Source: Mesostigma viride
Lineage: Eukaryota > Streptophyta > Mesostigmatophyceae > Mesostigmatales > Mesostigmataceae
Assembly: GCA_009746045.1 (NCBI GenBank)
Contig: RPFO01000132.1
Span: 1,196,590-1,260,589, forward strand
Direction of reading: 5' to 3'
DNA: 64,000 nucleotides
The stretch's first letter is position 1; the number at the start of each line of letters is the position of its first letter. Made by a program: the position numbers and the translations under genes. Under the pieces are notes generated by a model. It did not search any database and was not told where the DNA came from. It was given only the letters and a program-made list of their open reading frames with translations. Shown here one piece after another: positions 52,990 to 63,591 of the stretch.

Positions 52990-53673
52990 ACGTCAAAAAC
53001 TAACTAGTGTAAGCTCTCTACCCTAGGGGACCTGTCTGGCGTGCTTCCCGTATGTTTGCACACGCGGGCGCTTCCCCACGGGGGGGGGTTCGTTGTCCTC
53101 TACTACCTGGGCCCACTTGGCCTTGTCCATCATCTTGTTCCAAATCACGGAGAGGCCTAGGCCTCCCATATCCTCTACTAGCTGTTCTTTGAAGGTGTGG
53201 GCCTTGCGGCGTCGAGCATCGCGGGGCCCGGCCCACGTAAGGAGGTGCCGGCCAGGCTGAGCTGGGCGCAGTCTCACGGGGGGCCCGCCACGTGAGGTAT
53301 CTACCTGGTTGGTGCAAGCTAAGTGCCCTACTAGCTGCAGGCGCCGCTGCTTAATGGTGCTTGTGATATATGGCATGCCGAGGTACAGGTCCTCATTGCG
53401 AACGTGGGCAGCGTATCCTACACGGAAGATGGATCGCAGCATGTTGGTGACCGCGCCGTCCAGCTTTCTGGCTAGGTCAGCAGTGAGGGTCCACGTCTCG
53501 GCCCCGTACGTAAGAACAGGAAGGACCAGGACCTTAAACAGGTCCTGTTTCTCTATCTTGCCCAAGCTATACATACATTTGGACATGTTTGCACGAGCTA
53601 GCTTGGGATGCAAAGTTGTCGCGCAGTGAACTGGTCCGGGCCAGTGCCTGGTGTGGACGGCGCAAACTGGCAA
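52990..53673 (-). pseudogene. LINE ORF2 C-terminal fragment, second lineage
   Basis: One open frame with LPVLTYGAETWTLTADLARK, LDGAVTNMLRSIFRVGY, GMPYITSTIKQRRLQLVGHL and HLLTWAGPRDARRRK. It is clearly homologous to the C-terminal domains at 24564 and 59375 but far more diverged, so a different LINE lineage. RT catalytic blocks are absent. Its 3' end abuts the 5' end of copy D. Confidence 0.85.
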
Positions 53674-54113
53674 GACCTGTAATTTCTAGTTAACGCAGAC
53701 AGTCAGTTGAAACCATGCATGGCAGGCAGTGCAACTTAGTCACCCATCCAAAACTTGAGTACACAGCAAAGACCACTTGGGCTTTATTATGCATGCCTTT
53801 TTGCTGGAAAAGGTCAACGGCCGTCAAGTTGTGGCATAACTTCTGGCCTGCGCTGGTTGTCTCTTTGATACTGGTGTCCATCGTCTACCGGACAATAGCT
53901 CGAGGTATCCTGGAAACTTTCTCGGGGTCACCCTCACCGGTAGTATTGATGCGACAAGGTTGAATACCAGCCGACACGGGCCCTATTTACGTCTCGCACG
54001 CGAGGAATATTCTTGCCCGAGGGTTTAGGACCAAGGCTTTTTAAATCCCACCGCAGGGAATTCGGGCATAACGTGCACACCGGCGGGCACTTCAGGCCGA
54101 GAACGCATCGTGC
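53674..54113. other. 3' flank of the MYND gene
   Basis: Contains a copy of the TTCTGGCCTGCGCTGGTTG dispersed repeat near 53841. No gene recognised. Confidence 0.5.
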
Positions 54114-56146
54114 TCAATGCCGCCTTTGGTGAGACAACCTCCTGGAAAGTTCCGTCCTCAGATATCGCAGGTCTTCCACCGCCAGGGTGTGCCCCGCTGC
54201 CTCCGCCAACGCCAGCACTTGAGCGACGGCCTGCTTTGCCCCCGCGGCCACGAGATGCTTGCGGCAGGCGGGAGCCATGGTGGTCAGCCTTCCCCAGTAG
54301 CTCACCGCGGTGCCTAAACGCGCCATGTACGTTATCCCAGAGAACGCGGCCCGGTCCTCTTCTGCCAGCGCGTGCCGCAGCGAGTCCACCAGCAGCTGAC
54401 ACGTGGCGGCCTTGGGCAGCTCGGCCAACCGCCGCAGGCCCTCGTCGTCCCCCATCAGCCTGGCCAATGCCTCGTTCACCCAGACGTGCATCCCTGGGCT
54501 TTGGGCCCCCAGCCGCAGCGCCCGCTTCAGCATCCCCACCACGAGCTCGACCGCGCCCTCGTTGACGAGGCTCGCCCGGTTGCCGTAATCAGCCGCCAGC
54601 GCGTAGATTGCAAAGCAGGCATCGAGCTGCAGGAAGGGGTGGCCCTCGGCGCTGGCAATTTGGAGCATCTGGACCACATAGGGGCACGCTTCGCGCAGCC
54701 TGGCAGGGACGTCGGCCTGCCCCCTGTTGCACAAGTAGCCCACCGCGCGGGACACGGCGGCCGTAAACGCGCGCTTGGTCTCCTGCATCAGGTCCTCGTG
54801 CAGGAAGGAGGGGTCCACCGCCAGCTGGCACGCACGGGTCAGGTTGGCGCAGACGCGCGGCGTGGCTAGCGCGCGGGCGTTGGCGCCCGAGTAATACGTT
54901 TCGGACTCCATGGCGGCGAATATGGCGCGGGAGGCGTTGATGATGGGGCACGCGCCCAGCTCTGCCACGTTCATCGCACGGTCAAGGCACTCGTCGATCA
55001 CCGGGAGGAGGGCCGGGTCGACCCCCATGCGGCCGATGTGGGAGCAACCCGGCTCCTGGCAACGGAACGCCTGCTGCTGCAGCGCGTAAAGTGCCCCGCC
55101 CGCGGAGAAGGCGGCGCGGTCCCCCACGGGGGAGTTGGCCATCTGCGTCGCCGCGAGGATGCTTCCTTGTATGACGGGGAAGATCGCGGCGCGCGCAAAT
55201 AGGTCGCAGGATGCCGCGCTAATCACGCCCGCCGCACTGGACACGCACCTGGTCGCCGCGTCCACGATCAGCCAGGCGCCCTGCCGGGTGGCCCCCTCGA
55301 GCACCCTGGTCAGGGTGGCGAGTCCCCGGTCGCTCCTGCAGAACGCGTCCCCGTTCGTGGGGTTGCTCTGGAGCAGGCGCGCGAGGCCGATGCAGACGGG
55401 GAGTAGCGGGATCCAGCAGGTGCCTGCCAGGGTGCGCTCCAGGGTCGTCGTGTACAGGTCCATGGCCCCGGCCTTGCCCAGAACGCGCTCCACCGCGCTG
55501 CCCAGATACGATGCGTGCAGGAGAATCGCGAATGCAGACTCCTGGCACCCGTCAAACGTGACGCCATCATCGTCCACGTTGTAGACGCGCCGGGGGGCGT
55601 TGGCGGGCATCCGCTCGCTGCCGATCGCGAAACGGGTGTCCAATTCGGCGGCCGCGGCCTCGACGGCAATGCGGGCGGTGTCGAGCGGGAGGATGGCGGC
55701 CGGGTCGTTGGGCGCTAGCCCAGTGCCGGGGGTGACTTCCTGCTTGCAGATGGACTTGTGGAAGGGGCGGTCGGCCAGTTGGCATTCCTGTGGGCATGAT
55801 AAACCCATTGTGTGCGTGATTACAGCGCAGTCAACAAGAAAACGCTCAGCATGTCGTCTGGAGGTGTTCACGTGCCAGAGGTGCAGGATGAGGCGGGAAA
55901 GCACAAGGAGCGAGAGGGCAACTACAGAGCGTTCTCCGTGAGAGGCCACATACAGGCATTTAGGCCAGGAAATGAATGCCGCCACTGGCCGGGAAAGAAA
56001 TGTGCTACAACTTTGGTCGCGGAAATACAGCCACTCACTCGGGAGCAGTAGTAGACCGTTCGACAGCCGGCGCATGCCTTGACGGCCGAATTGCCTTTGC
56101 AGGCACGGTTGTGGCAAGGCAATGTGGTTCTAATTCCTTCACCCAT
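54114..56146 (-). CDS. MYND-type zinc-finger protein with armadillo-like helical body, two exons
   Basis: Exon 1 56146-56039 and exon 2 55787-54114, joined at CCGA|GTGAGT...CACAG|GAATGC (251-bp intron, phase 0), give 593 residues. The MYND finger spans the junction: CHNRAC, KACAGC, TVYYCSR|ECQLADRPFHKSIC. All eight ligands (C11, C16, C25, C28, C34, C38, H46, C50) are present, with F for the usual W before HK. The rest is Ala/Leu-rich helices in repeated blocks (LREACPYVVQMLQIASAEGH, GAVELVVGMLKRALRL, AGAKQAVAQVLALAEAAGHT), like armadillo/HEAT folds. MYND domains bind Pro-rich peptides, and many green algae have expanded MYND-helical families of unknown role. Likely a genuine, intact host gene. 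It is oriented divergently from the gene at 57539. Confidence 0.88.
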
Positions 56147-57538
56147 GTCCGCTAAAACGTTGCAATTAAGTATATCAACGAGACGACCAGCTCAGGGCCG
56201 TGATTTCGGAATTAGGCCGTTGGAGCCAAGCACACCCCCAATTGGGCGATCACGGCACTTATCCGATAAGGGACCTCACGAGGTCGCTGCATCTTCCGAA
56301 TGTGCTGTCTCCTCGCTGCTTCTCACGAGCCGTCACTCAAGCCTTTGTCAACTGAGCTCCGCCTCCCGCGTCCTGAGCAACTCAACCCGCTATTCATTTC
56401 CAAGGGCTATGCGCTCCTTGCTCCTTGCTGACACTCGAAAAATCTACACTCGATGAGTCTAATTGTATAACTTGGTAAATCTCAGCTGTATAACGTAAAT
56501 TTCGAATGCCATTACAACTTTGGATCCATGACGCCGAAACCCGAGCAACGCAGCAGCTCAGTGGCCAAGATCTCCAAACCATATCCATATACCATATCTC
56601 ATGCCGCGCCCTGCTCATGCGTGAGAACTGAGAAGACGGACCTTGCCGCGATAACTTCCGGCCTCGCGGCCTCGCTGGCAGGCGGCAGAATAACTGATTT
56701 GGCGGGAAATAGGGCTGTCAAGACTTCGTGTGCGCGTACACCACAAGACTTCGTGTACAGGCAGCGGCCAGCGGGGCGGTCCCGAATTATTTCGCGCCAA
56801 AATATTGCGCGAAGGATATTCGCGCGGTTACCGACATAGATTACCTCCGCAGTCCGGACCGTGAAACATATTTTGGTGCATCTATATGACGAGGGGCACC
56901 TCTTGCGGAGGTGGCCATGGAGAGGCGCGTTCCGTCGAAACAAGCCTAATCTGCCAAGCGAATGGCGAAATATTTATCCCAATGATATAAATCGATGTTG
57001 AAGTATGATGTTTTATAGCCAAATATGCATTATCTAGCTAACAGTCGGTTGGGCACACCTGTGTCGTAGGGTACCAGCGGGATTGAGAGCTTTTTCATGG
57101 CGGAGCGGCAGCAAGACGCTGGAATGGGAAAAGGCAGGGGGGGTGCGGCCTGCCTGGCGGGAGAAAAGAAGGTTCGTCCGCTGTGACTCGCTGCACTGCC
57201 ATGCACCTGCAACCTTGATATCAAACAGTTTTTTGCTTGCCATTGAGTTGATCATGACGCCGCAACTTCCACGATCGGGATGGGTTGGATTGCGTTTTGT
57301 GAAGGCTACCGTTAACACACTTGACGCGTCTGATCAATGTTTCGACTCCGTGATCTTGCACAATGCGCGTACGCGTTCCTCTAGATAGAAAGCTAGCTGC
57401 ACCTGTACTAACTACTTATAAGCCTGTGATCCCGGAAACCCGCCATGAGTACTACGACGTCTGTATTGCTCACCAGAAAGTTGCCTTCGACACTCGTATG
57501 CATGTGACTTTATCTCTCATGAGTGGGTCGTTCAGAGC
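56147..57538. other. Intergenic region between divergent host genes
   Basis: About 1.4 kb without a recognised gene; promoters for the MYND gene (minus) and the gene at 57539 (plus) must lie here. Repeats of AGACTTCGTGT near 56720-56757 and a GCGCGAA-rich zone near 56790-56830 are the only visible patterns. Confidence 0.5.
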
Positions 57539-58126
57539 ATGTCTGAGAAGAGGAAAGGCGGAGAGGCGAAAGGACCGGCCGAGAAGAAGGAAAAGGTGAA
57601 CGCTACCGCCGATCAGCTGTTGGCTTTCATGGATGAGGTGCCGCCATCCGAGCTCAGGGATGCGATCAAGGGTGAGATTAAGTCAGATCCACTTTTTTGT
57701 GCCAGAATGGCCCAGATTTTTCCGCTGGAGAAGAGGAAACGGCTCACCAAGCATAACCATTGCCTTCGGTGTCACCAGCACTTGGTGCTCGGCACCAAAA
57801 GCCCGCAGAAATGCATAATCGAGCACTCTGGGCAAGAGAAAAGTGACCCCTATGAGTCGGATTGGTATGAGTGGGACTGTTGCGGCAAAGGCTATAGCAT
57901 TGCGGACTGCTCATATCATGAGATGCCCACGGGGCCCGAGACCTGCTGGAAGAGCCAGCACGCCGTCAAGTGGGCGGATCTTAGCATGCAGAGTGACGAA
58001 GATGAGGGGGACGAGGGACCCAGCAAGAAGCTCGACCTCAAGCCATGCAGCAACCCGAAATGCATCAAGATCTACAACAATCAGGGCGATAGTGACGACG
58101 ATGAGGAAGAACAAGATGAGTCATGA
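57539..58126 (+). CDS. Unrecognised Cys/His-rich, acidic-tailed protein
   Basis: Intact 195-residue frame from the ATG 57539. It has a Lys/Glu-rich start (MSEKRKGGEAKGPAEKKEK), a helical segment (TADQLLAFMDEVPPSELRDA), then a Cys/His core: NHCLRCHQHL, CIIEH, WDCCGKGYSIADC, YHEMPTG...C. It ends with an acidic low-complexity tail (SDDDEEEQDES). The spacing CxxCH...C-x3-H...CCG...C-x2-H suggests a small zinc-binding domain, but no named family was recognised. It is probably nuclear by composition. GC content and codon use resemble the host genes and no transposon features adjoin it, so it is likely a host gene. No intron is evident. Confidence 0.7.
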   Translation: MSEKRKGGEAKGPAEKKEKVNATADQLLAFMDEVPPSELRDAIKGEIKSDPLFCARMAQIFPLEKRKRLTKHNHCLRCHQHLVLGTKSPQKCIIEHSGQEKSDPYESDWYEWDCCGKGYSIADCSYHEMPTGPETCWKSQHAVKWADLSMQSDEDEGDEGPSKKLDLKPCSNPKCIKIYNNQGDSDDDEEEQDES

Positions 58127-58846
58127 ACTTGACTGCTATTATTGATGGACGCAGCGCAGAGGTTGGCTCGGAGCTGTGGCCATTATTGGCGACGGAGCTG
58201 TTCTACTTCCTTTCTTCGTCGTCGCAGAGGGTGGCAATGCGTGTGGGTAGGGTGTCGCGACGTTTACAATCGTGCCTGGGAAGCCTCTTTATAATCACGT
58301 CATCTGTTGCCATTGGGCATTACAAAAACTTGTCAGGTCATGCATGAACATATGAAGTTTTCTCCCTGGCAAAAGCGTGGTCATGGATTGATGTGGAGAG
58401 TGTTGGGACGAGTGCTAAAAGCATGCAAGCACGCTCAGGAGTGTTGTTAGCATGCACCAGTTCTGACACCCTTTTTCTTTTTTTCTGTTAATTAATTCGC
58501 CGATTTTTGGGATCCCGGGGAATTTTTTTTCCTTACCCCTGTAGATATCGGGCTTTCTAGTAGCAGCCAACGGGTCACTGCCACGTGTCCCACGAGAGGA
58601 TCTCCCATGGGAAATCGGATTCTCGTGGGAGATCCGTCTCCCACGACACTTCTTGTCCAATGGGTCACTGCCACGTGTCCCCCATGGGAGGCCGGTCTCC
58701 CATGACACTTCCTGTCCAATGGGTCCCTGGCAGGGTCCCTGGACAGGCGGACTCGTTCGATGTGGCGCGTCATCGACTGCCACGTGGCACCCATGTCACG
58801 TGACAGGAGCGGATGGCGGGAAATCCCGATTCTCCGTGGGTATCCG
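58127..58846. other. Intergenic region with CCACGTGTCCC tandem repeats
   Basis: 58555-58745 holds two imperfect units of about 86 bp, each with GGGTCACTGCCACGTGTCCC, CCCATGGGA and GTCTCCCA(C/T)GACACTTC. CACGTG is a G-box and the units contain short inverted repeats. No gene recognised. Confidence 0.6.
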
Positions 58847-59006
58847 GTAATCGAACTAACCTAACTCTAAGCTATCTAGTCTAGAAAATCCTAACTACAC
58901 TACTCATCAAAACGCCTCCTCTGCTTGGGGGGAGGTGGCTTGCCCACTGGGGCTGGCGTGTGAGCCTTGACAATCTTCTGCCACCGCGTCTTGTTCTGCA
59001 TGGCAC
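58847..59006 (-). mobile_element. LINE ORF2 C-terminal fragment
   Basis: 160 bases matching the last ORF2 codons (…PPPPK, basic end, stop) and start of the 3' UTR of the LINE at 24443. Both ends are truncated. Confidence 0.8.
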
Positions 59007-59228
59007 TCCCAACCATGCAGGGAGTTACTCTCTGCAGAGAAGCCATGCCCTAGCAAGCCTTTGTGTAGCCATGCTGAGCTTCCACCCCATGCCAGGCCTT
59101 TTGAGCTCTGAGACAGCATGGGGGTGCAGGTGCCCTTGGTGCACCCAGAGCAGGTGTAGTTTACACCCTACCCTTGCAGGAAGTAGCCCAGAGTGTATTA
59201 TAGGCCATATACCCCTTCTCAGGGATAT

Positions 59229-59897
59229 TAAAATTAAATTAAATTAAATTGTAACATGCCTCCGTTGGGAGATCATGTAGCACATATTCCTTGATGGACG
59301 GGTGGGGTGGAAGGAGCCGCGTAATCGAACTAACCTAACTCTAATCTAGCTAGTCTAGAAAAGTCCTAACTACCCTACTCATCAAAACGCCTCCTCCGCT
59401 TGGGGGGAGGTGGTTTGCCCGCAGGGTCGGGCGTGTGAGCCTTGACAATCCTCTTCCACCGCGTCTTGTTCTGCATGGCGGTCCAAAGAAGGGAGAGAGA
59501 GTGGATGCGGTATTCAAACTGGGCTGGGACCAGTAGGTCATCCAGCAACATCTGTACGTAGTTCGTGACATGTTTCCCTACCTTTTTGGCAATGCCCTTG
59601 GGGCCAGGCCAGGTCAGAATGTGCCGCCCTGGCTGGCCAAGCCGCTGGGGGCCGGCCAGACCAAGGGCGGTGTCGACCTGGCTGGTGCGAGCAAGGTGTC
59701 CTACAAATGCTATCCTACGCTGTCTAATCTCGTCCGAAATACGAGGCATGCCCTGATACAAAGACTCTGATGACGGGCGCTTGGAAAACCCTACGTTCAG
59801 GACCTGTCGGAGCATCCTGTAAACTGTGCCGTCTAGCCTAGATGCCAGTGTGGGGGTGAGTGTCCACGCCTCGGCGCCATACGTGAGCACCGTGATA
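59229..59897 (-). mobile_element. 5'-truncated LINE with 11-bp target duplication
   Basis: 669 bp: ORF2 C-terminal 171 residues, 3' UTR, stem-loop (59260-59271) and an AAATT tail. Target duplication CTCAGGGATAT at 59218-59228 and 59898-59908. It inserted into a HAL1-like 3' UTR, so it is younger than that copy. Confidence 0.92.
59375..59890 (-). CDS. LINE ORF2 C-terminal domain, uninterrupted fragment
   Basis: 171 codons without stop: LTYGAEAWTLTPTLASRLDG, TVYRMLRQVLNVGFSKR, GMPRISDEIRQRRIAFVGHL, GRHILTWPGPKGIAKKVGKH and the basic end PPPPKRRRRFDE. Nearly identical to the C-terminus at 24564 (the two differ at scattered residues). It lacks the RT core because of 5' truncation, so it is not functional. 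It documents the intact 3' end of ORF2. Confidence 0.88.
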   Translation of the reverse strand: MLTYGAEAWTLTPTLASRLDGTVYRMLRQVLNVGFSKRPSSESLYQGMPRISDEIRQRRIAFVGHLARTSQVDTALGLAGPQRLGQPGRHILTWPGPKGIAKKVGKHVTNYVQMLLDDLLVPAQFEYRIHSLSLLWTAMQNKTRWKRIVKAHTPDPAGKPPPPKRRRRFDE

Positions 59898-59975
59898 CTC
59901 AGGGATATGTGCTACATATACTCCCAACGGAGTTATGTTACAATTCAATTCAATTCAATACTCCCAACGGAGTCA

Positions 59976-60105
59976 TGTTCCTAATTAATTAATTAATTAA
60001 TAAATGACGTAGCATTAAAAAATTATAACATGACTCCGTTGGGAGATTAATTAGTTAATTAATTAATTAATTAATTAATTAATTAATTAATTAATTAATT
60101 AATTA
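59976..60105. repeat. TTAA tails of several converging termini
   Basis: Runs of (TTAA)n at 59975-60002 and 60046-60106, separated by a bare minus-strand terminus (60034-60045). The longest run has about 15 units. Confidence 0.9.
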
Positions 60106-60440
60106 GAAACATAACTCCGTTAATTAATTAATTAGAAACATAACTCCGTTGGGAGTATCTGTAGCACATATCCCTGAGAAGGGGCATATGGCCTATCATA
60201 CATTCTAGGCTACTTCCTGCAAGGGTGGGAATGTAAGCAACCCTTGCTCTAGGTGCACCAGGGCACCTGCACCCTCATGATGTATCACGCTATGCCCAGC
60301 TGAGGGGGAGCATGGCATGTGGGGGAAGATCATCATGGCTATACAAGAGCTAGGGCATGGCTTCTCGACAGAGAGCATCTCTCTGCATAGGCATAGATAG
60401 CATGGCTAAGTTCTTAATGCAACATCCATGGGGGTCCCAT
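60106..60440 (-). mobile_element. HAL1-like 3' UTR copy (minus)
   Basis: Stem-loop 60144-60155 preceded by a duplicated partial terminus (ACATAACTCCGTTAATTAA at 60110-60128). It then runs through the 3' UTR to GGCATGGCTTCTCGACAGAG and GTTGCATTAAGAACTTAGCC. Confidence 0.8.
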
Positions 60441-60449
60441 TATAGGCAT

Positions 60450-60780
60450 TAATTAATTAATTAATTATCAACATCACTCCGTTGGGAGTAAATGTAGCAC
60501 ATATCCCTGAGAAGGGGCATATGGCTTTTAATACATTCTAGGCTACTTCATGCAAGGGTGGGAATGTAAGCTACCCCTGCTCTAGGTGCCTCAAGGGCAC
60601 CGGCACCACCATGCTGTCTCAGGTTCAACCCGCCTAAGGGGAGGGATCCTGGCACGGGGGAGGAAGATCATCATGGCTATACAAGAAGGGCTAGGGCATG
60701 GCTTCTCGACAGAGAGCATCTCTCTGCCTAGGCATAGCATGGCTAAATTGCAACGTCCATGGGAGTCTCATTATAGGCAT
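60450..60780 (-). mobile_element. HAL1-like 3' UTR copy (minus) with TTAA tail
   Basis: TTAA tail 60449-60468, stem-loop 60477-60488, then the same 3' UTR modules in order, ending at CCTATAATGAGACTCCCATG. Head-to-tail with the neighbouring copies. Confidence 0.8.
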
Positions 60781-62535
60781 TGAATTGAATTGAATTGAAT
60801 TGTAACATAACTCCGTTGGGAGGATATGTAGCACATAGCCCAGAGAAGGGGCATATGGCCTATCATACATTCTAAGCTACTTCCTGCAAGGGTGGGAATG
60901 TAAACAACACTTGCTCTAGGTGCACTAGGGCATGACTTGGCTAAATTCTGAAGGCAACATCCATGGGGGCCATTATGGGCGCACATGCGCGTGGGCCACA
61001 TGCTAGGCTAAGCCTGACTAATCTACACTACTGGTATGAATTCCCTAGTCTGAGGTGGCAGGAGGGGGCTGCCAGGGCTTGTGGTCAACGTGGATGACCG
61101 CCCCCCTCCAGTATACCGGCTTCCCCCTTGCGCTCTGCCGGAGCTGGAGGTAGGTCGGCCATAGCTCGCGTCGCCGCTGTTGCTGGGCCAGGGTCAAGTC
61201 GTCGTCCAGCGTGAAGCGAGTCTCCGAGAGCTTCTTGCGGCATTTAAGGAACGCCAGCTTGTCCGCCATGTACTTAAAGGTGAGGAGCACGGGTGCCGGG
61301 CCAGCCTTCCCCCGCGCGCGGGGGAGGCGGACAGCCGACATGTCCAGCTCACCAGTGAGTAACATGGGGGCAAAAATGGCGCCCTCAAGAAGGCTCGTGG
61401 AGGTCTCACCTGCCGGCTGGTCAAAGTGCTTGACGATGACATTGTGGCTGCGCCGGGCGATGTCGGCTTCCTCGCGAAGGTCGAGGGCTTGTTGCTTGAG
61501 TTGTGCCGAGATGGTGGAGGTGGTGGAGGTGGTGTGCTGCTTAAGCAAGTCCGCCCAGGTGGAGGGAGCATCGCCGGCCGGGCCAGCAGGCGCCGGCTGG
61601 GCGGCGATGTCCTTCACCGCCTGGGCGGTGAGGCCGGCGGTGTCATGCAAGCTCTCAAGGGCGTTGGCAGTGGCTTCGGAAGGCGTTGTTGGTCGAGGTC
61701 GAGGAGCTGGGCTTTGATGTCGGCAGTGGAGGCGGAAATGGCAGTGGAGGTGGCGGTGAGGTGAGGAAGTTCAGCTGCCAGCGGGCCACCCATTGCTGCG
61801 ACGTCAGCAGCAAGGGGGGTCACGTGCTGCTGAAAGGCTTCCATGAGGATGGAACGGAGGGTGGGGGCGGAGATGGATGGAGCCCAGATCTCGCCGTCAG
61901 AGCGCTGGAGAAGGGAGTTGAGGATGGCACGCTGGAGAACGGGGCGGGGGGAGCCGAAAACCATGCTGACGTTGTGCCAGCGACGGCCGTCGGTGACGAG
62001 GAGGCGTCCGGTGGCGTGGAGATGGATGCACAACTTAGTCGTAAAGCGAGGCGTAGTCTCCGTCTCCGAAGAAGATGCAGTCCAGAGCAGCGGATGGAGA
62101 CATGTTGGTCCAGTCGTGATCATCGACCTCGAAAGGTCTAAGCCGAAAGCGCGGTTCCGAGGGGCGTGAGGACCCTCCTGGTTTGTCGGCTGAGCGGGCG
62201 CGTTTAGGGTCGGGCGATGCCGATGGCGAGGCATTGAGACCGGGAGGTTGCTGGGTGACCACCAGTGCACGACTAGTGTCACCGCTGCCTGCCGGATCTG
62301 GCGAAGCGGCAGCCTCAGCTGCCGCATTGTCAAAGGCGAGCGCATCCGCCAAACTGCGTTGCGTCGACAGGCGTTTGCTCGTCATATATTGCGTTTTAGA
62401 TTCGGAAAATTATATCAGCATGTGCGTCTTAGAAAGACGAAGCGATAGTGATATTCACTGCTAAATTCGGTGCTCAAACGTGAAAGTTATGAGCTCCGCC
62501 GTCAGCCATGGCTACCTCGTGGCTCATGGCTCAAG
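60781..62535 (-). mobile_element. ORF1-only (HAL1-like) element, copy E, uninterrupted
   Basis: Best-preserved copy: 5' end near 62535 (GCCATGAGCCACGAGGTAGCC), ORF1 from the ATG at 62385, 3' UTR, stem-loop 60811-60822 and an AATTC tail (read as AATTG on plus, 60781-60801). Length is about 1.75 kb. Nothing after ORF1 encodes RT or endonuclease. Confidence 0.88.
61045..62385 (-). pseudogene. ORF1p-like protein, copy E
   Basis: Frame 1 starts at the ATG 62385: MTSKRLSTQRSLADALAFDN, then ASPSASPDPKRARSADKPGG to a stop near 62035. Frame 2 gives TTKLCIHLHATGRLLVTDGR, SPRPVLQRAILNSLLQRSDG and MEAFQQHVTPLAADVAAMGG. Frame 3 (61650-61045) is 201 codons: LTAQAVKDIAAQPAPAGPAG, LKQQALDLREEADIARRSHN, NVIVKHFDQPAGETSTSLL, PAPVLLTFKYMADKLAFLK, FTLDDDLTLAQQQRRRELWP and KPVYWRGAVIHVDHKPW. 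The coiled coil, RRM-like fold and C-terminal block are in L1-ORF1p order. Two frameshifts remain. Confidence 0.82.
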
Positions 62536-62619
62536 GGCTATGTGCTACACATTATTGGCATGGCTTGGCTAAATTCTGAAAGCAACATCCATGGGGGCCA
62601 TTATGGGCGCACATGCACG

Positions 62620-63325
62620 TGGGCCCGTGCTCCTCACCTTTAAGTACATGGCGGACAAGCTGGCGTTCCTTAAATGCCGCAAGAAGCTCTCGAGGACTCG
62701 CTTCACGCTGGACGACGACTTGACCCTGGCCCAGCAACAGCGGCGACGCGAGCTATGGCCGACCTACCTTCAGCTCCGGCAGAGCTCGCAGGGGGGAAGC
62801 CGGTATACTGGAGGGGGGCGGTCATCCACGTTGACCACAAGCCCTGGCAGCCCCCTCCTGCCACCTCAGACTAGGGAATCCATACCAGTATAGTGTAGAT
62901 TAGTCAGGCTTAGCCTAGCATGTGGCCCACGCGCATGTGCGCCCATAATGGCCCCCATGGATGTTGCCTTCAGAATTTAGCCAAGCCATGCCTATAATGG
63001 AACCCCCCCATGGATGTTGCATTAAGAATTTAGCCATGCTATGCCTATGCAGAGAGATGCTCTCTGTTGAGAAGCCATGCCCTCGCCCTTGTATAGCCAT
63101 GATGATCTTCCCCCACATGGCATGCTCCCCCTTAGCTGGGCATAGCGTGATAGACCATGAGGGTGCGGGTGCCCTGGTGCACCTAGTAGAGCAAGCTAGG
63201 GTAGCTTACATTCCCACCCTTGCATGAAGTAGCCTACTAGGATGTATTAAAAGCCATATGCCCCTTCTCAGGGATATGTGCTACATTTACTCCCAACGTC
63301 GGAGTGATGTTCCTAATTAATTAAG
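62620..63325 (+). mobile_element. ORF1-only (HAL1-like) element, copy F, 5'-truncated
   Basis: It begins in ORF1 (VLLTFKYMADKLAFLKCRKK) with a sharp break at 62620. It has LTLAQQQRRRELWPTYLQLR, a late frameshift, the 3' UTR, and a terminus in which the stem-loop is disrupted (CTCCCAACGTCGGAG, 63287-63301), then CTAATTAATTAA. 62540-62619 is a short inverted piece of the same 3' UTR. Confidence 0.8.
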
Positions 63326-63591
63326 TAGCTTCCATCATCATTCCGTCATCATTCCGTCATCGCGACTAGGAGAAGTGCACCACCCTTATGCTGGCATCTG
63401 CCACCCCTATAGTGACCCTATAGTGACCGCGGCCTAGGATGGGTCTCACCCTAAGCCCTAAACCCTAAAACCCTAAACCACTTGCAAAAACAGAAGTGCC
63501 CCCTGCCACCACTGCTCACCAGGTTGTGACATTTAGGCTGGCATCTGTCACCACCCCGGCAGTTGTGATGGTGTGTTGGGGGTGTGACAAG
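63326..63591. other. Spacer with interstitial telomere-like repeats
   Basis: Contains TTCCGTCATCA tandem copies (63341-63362), CACCCCTATAGTGACCCTATAGTGACC, and CCCTAAGCCCTAAACCC plus TAAAACCCTAAACC at about 63450-63480, i.e. TTTAGGG/TTTTAGGG-type telomeric units. Confidence 0.75.

Larger units (their letters stand above)
59007..59975 (+). mobile_element. HAL1-like 3' UTR copy, interrupted by a LINE
   Basis: 59007-59228 and 59909-59950 are one plus-strand 3' UTR copy ending in stem-loop 59921-59932 and an AATTC tail (CAATTCAATTCAATTCAAT). Directly after the tail a second bare terminus (59961-59972) follows, with a TTAA tail. Confidence 0.8.
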
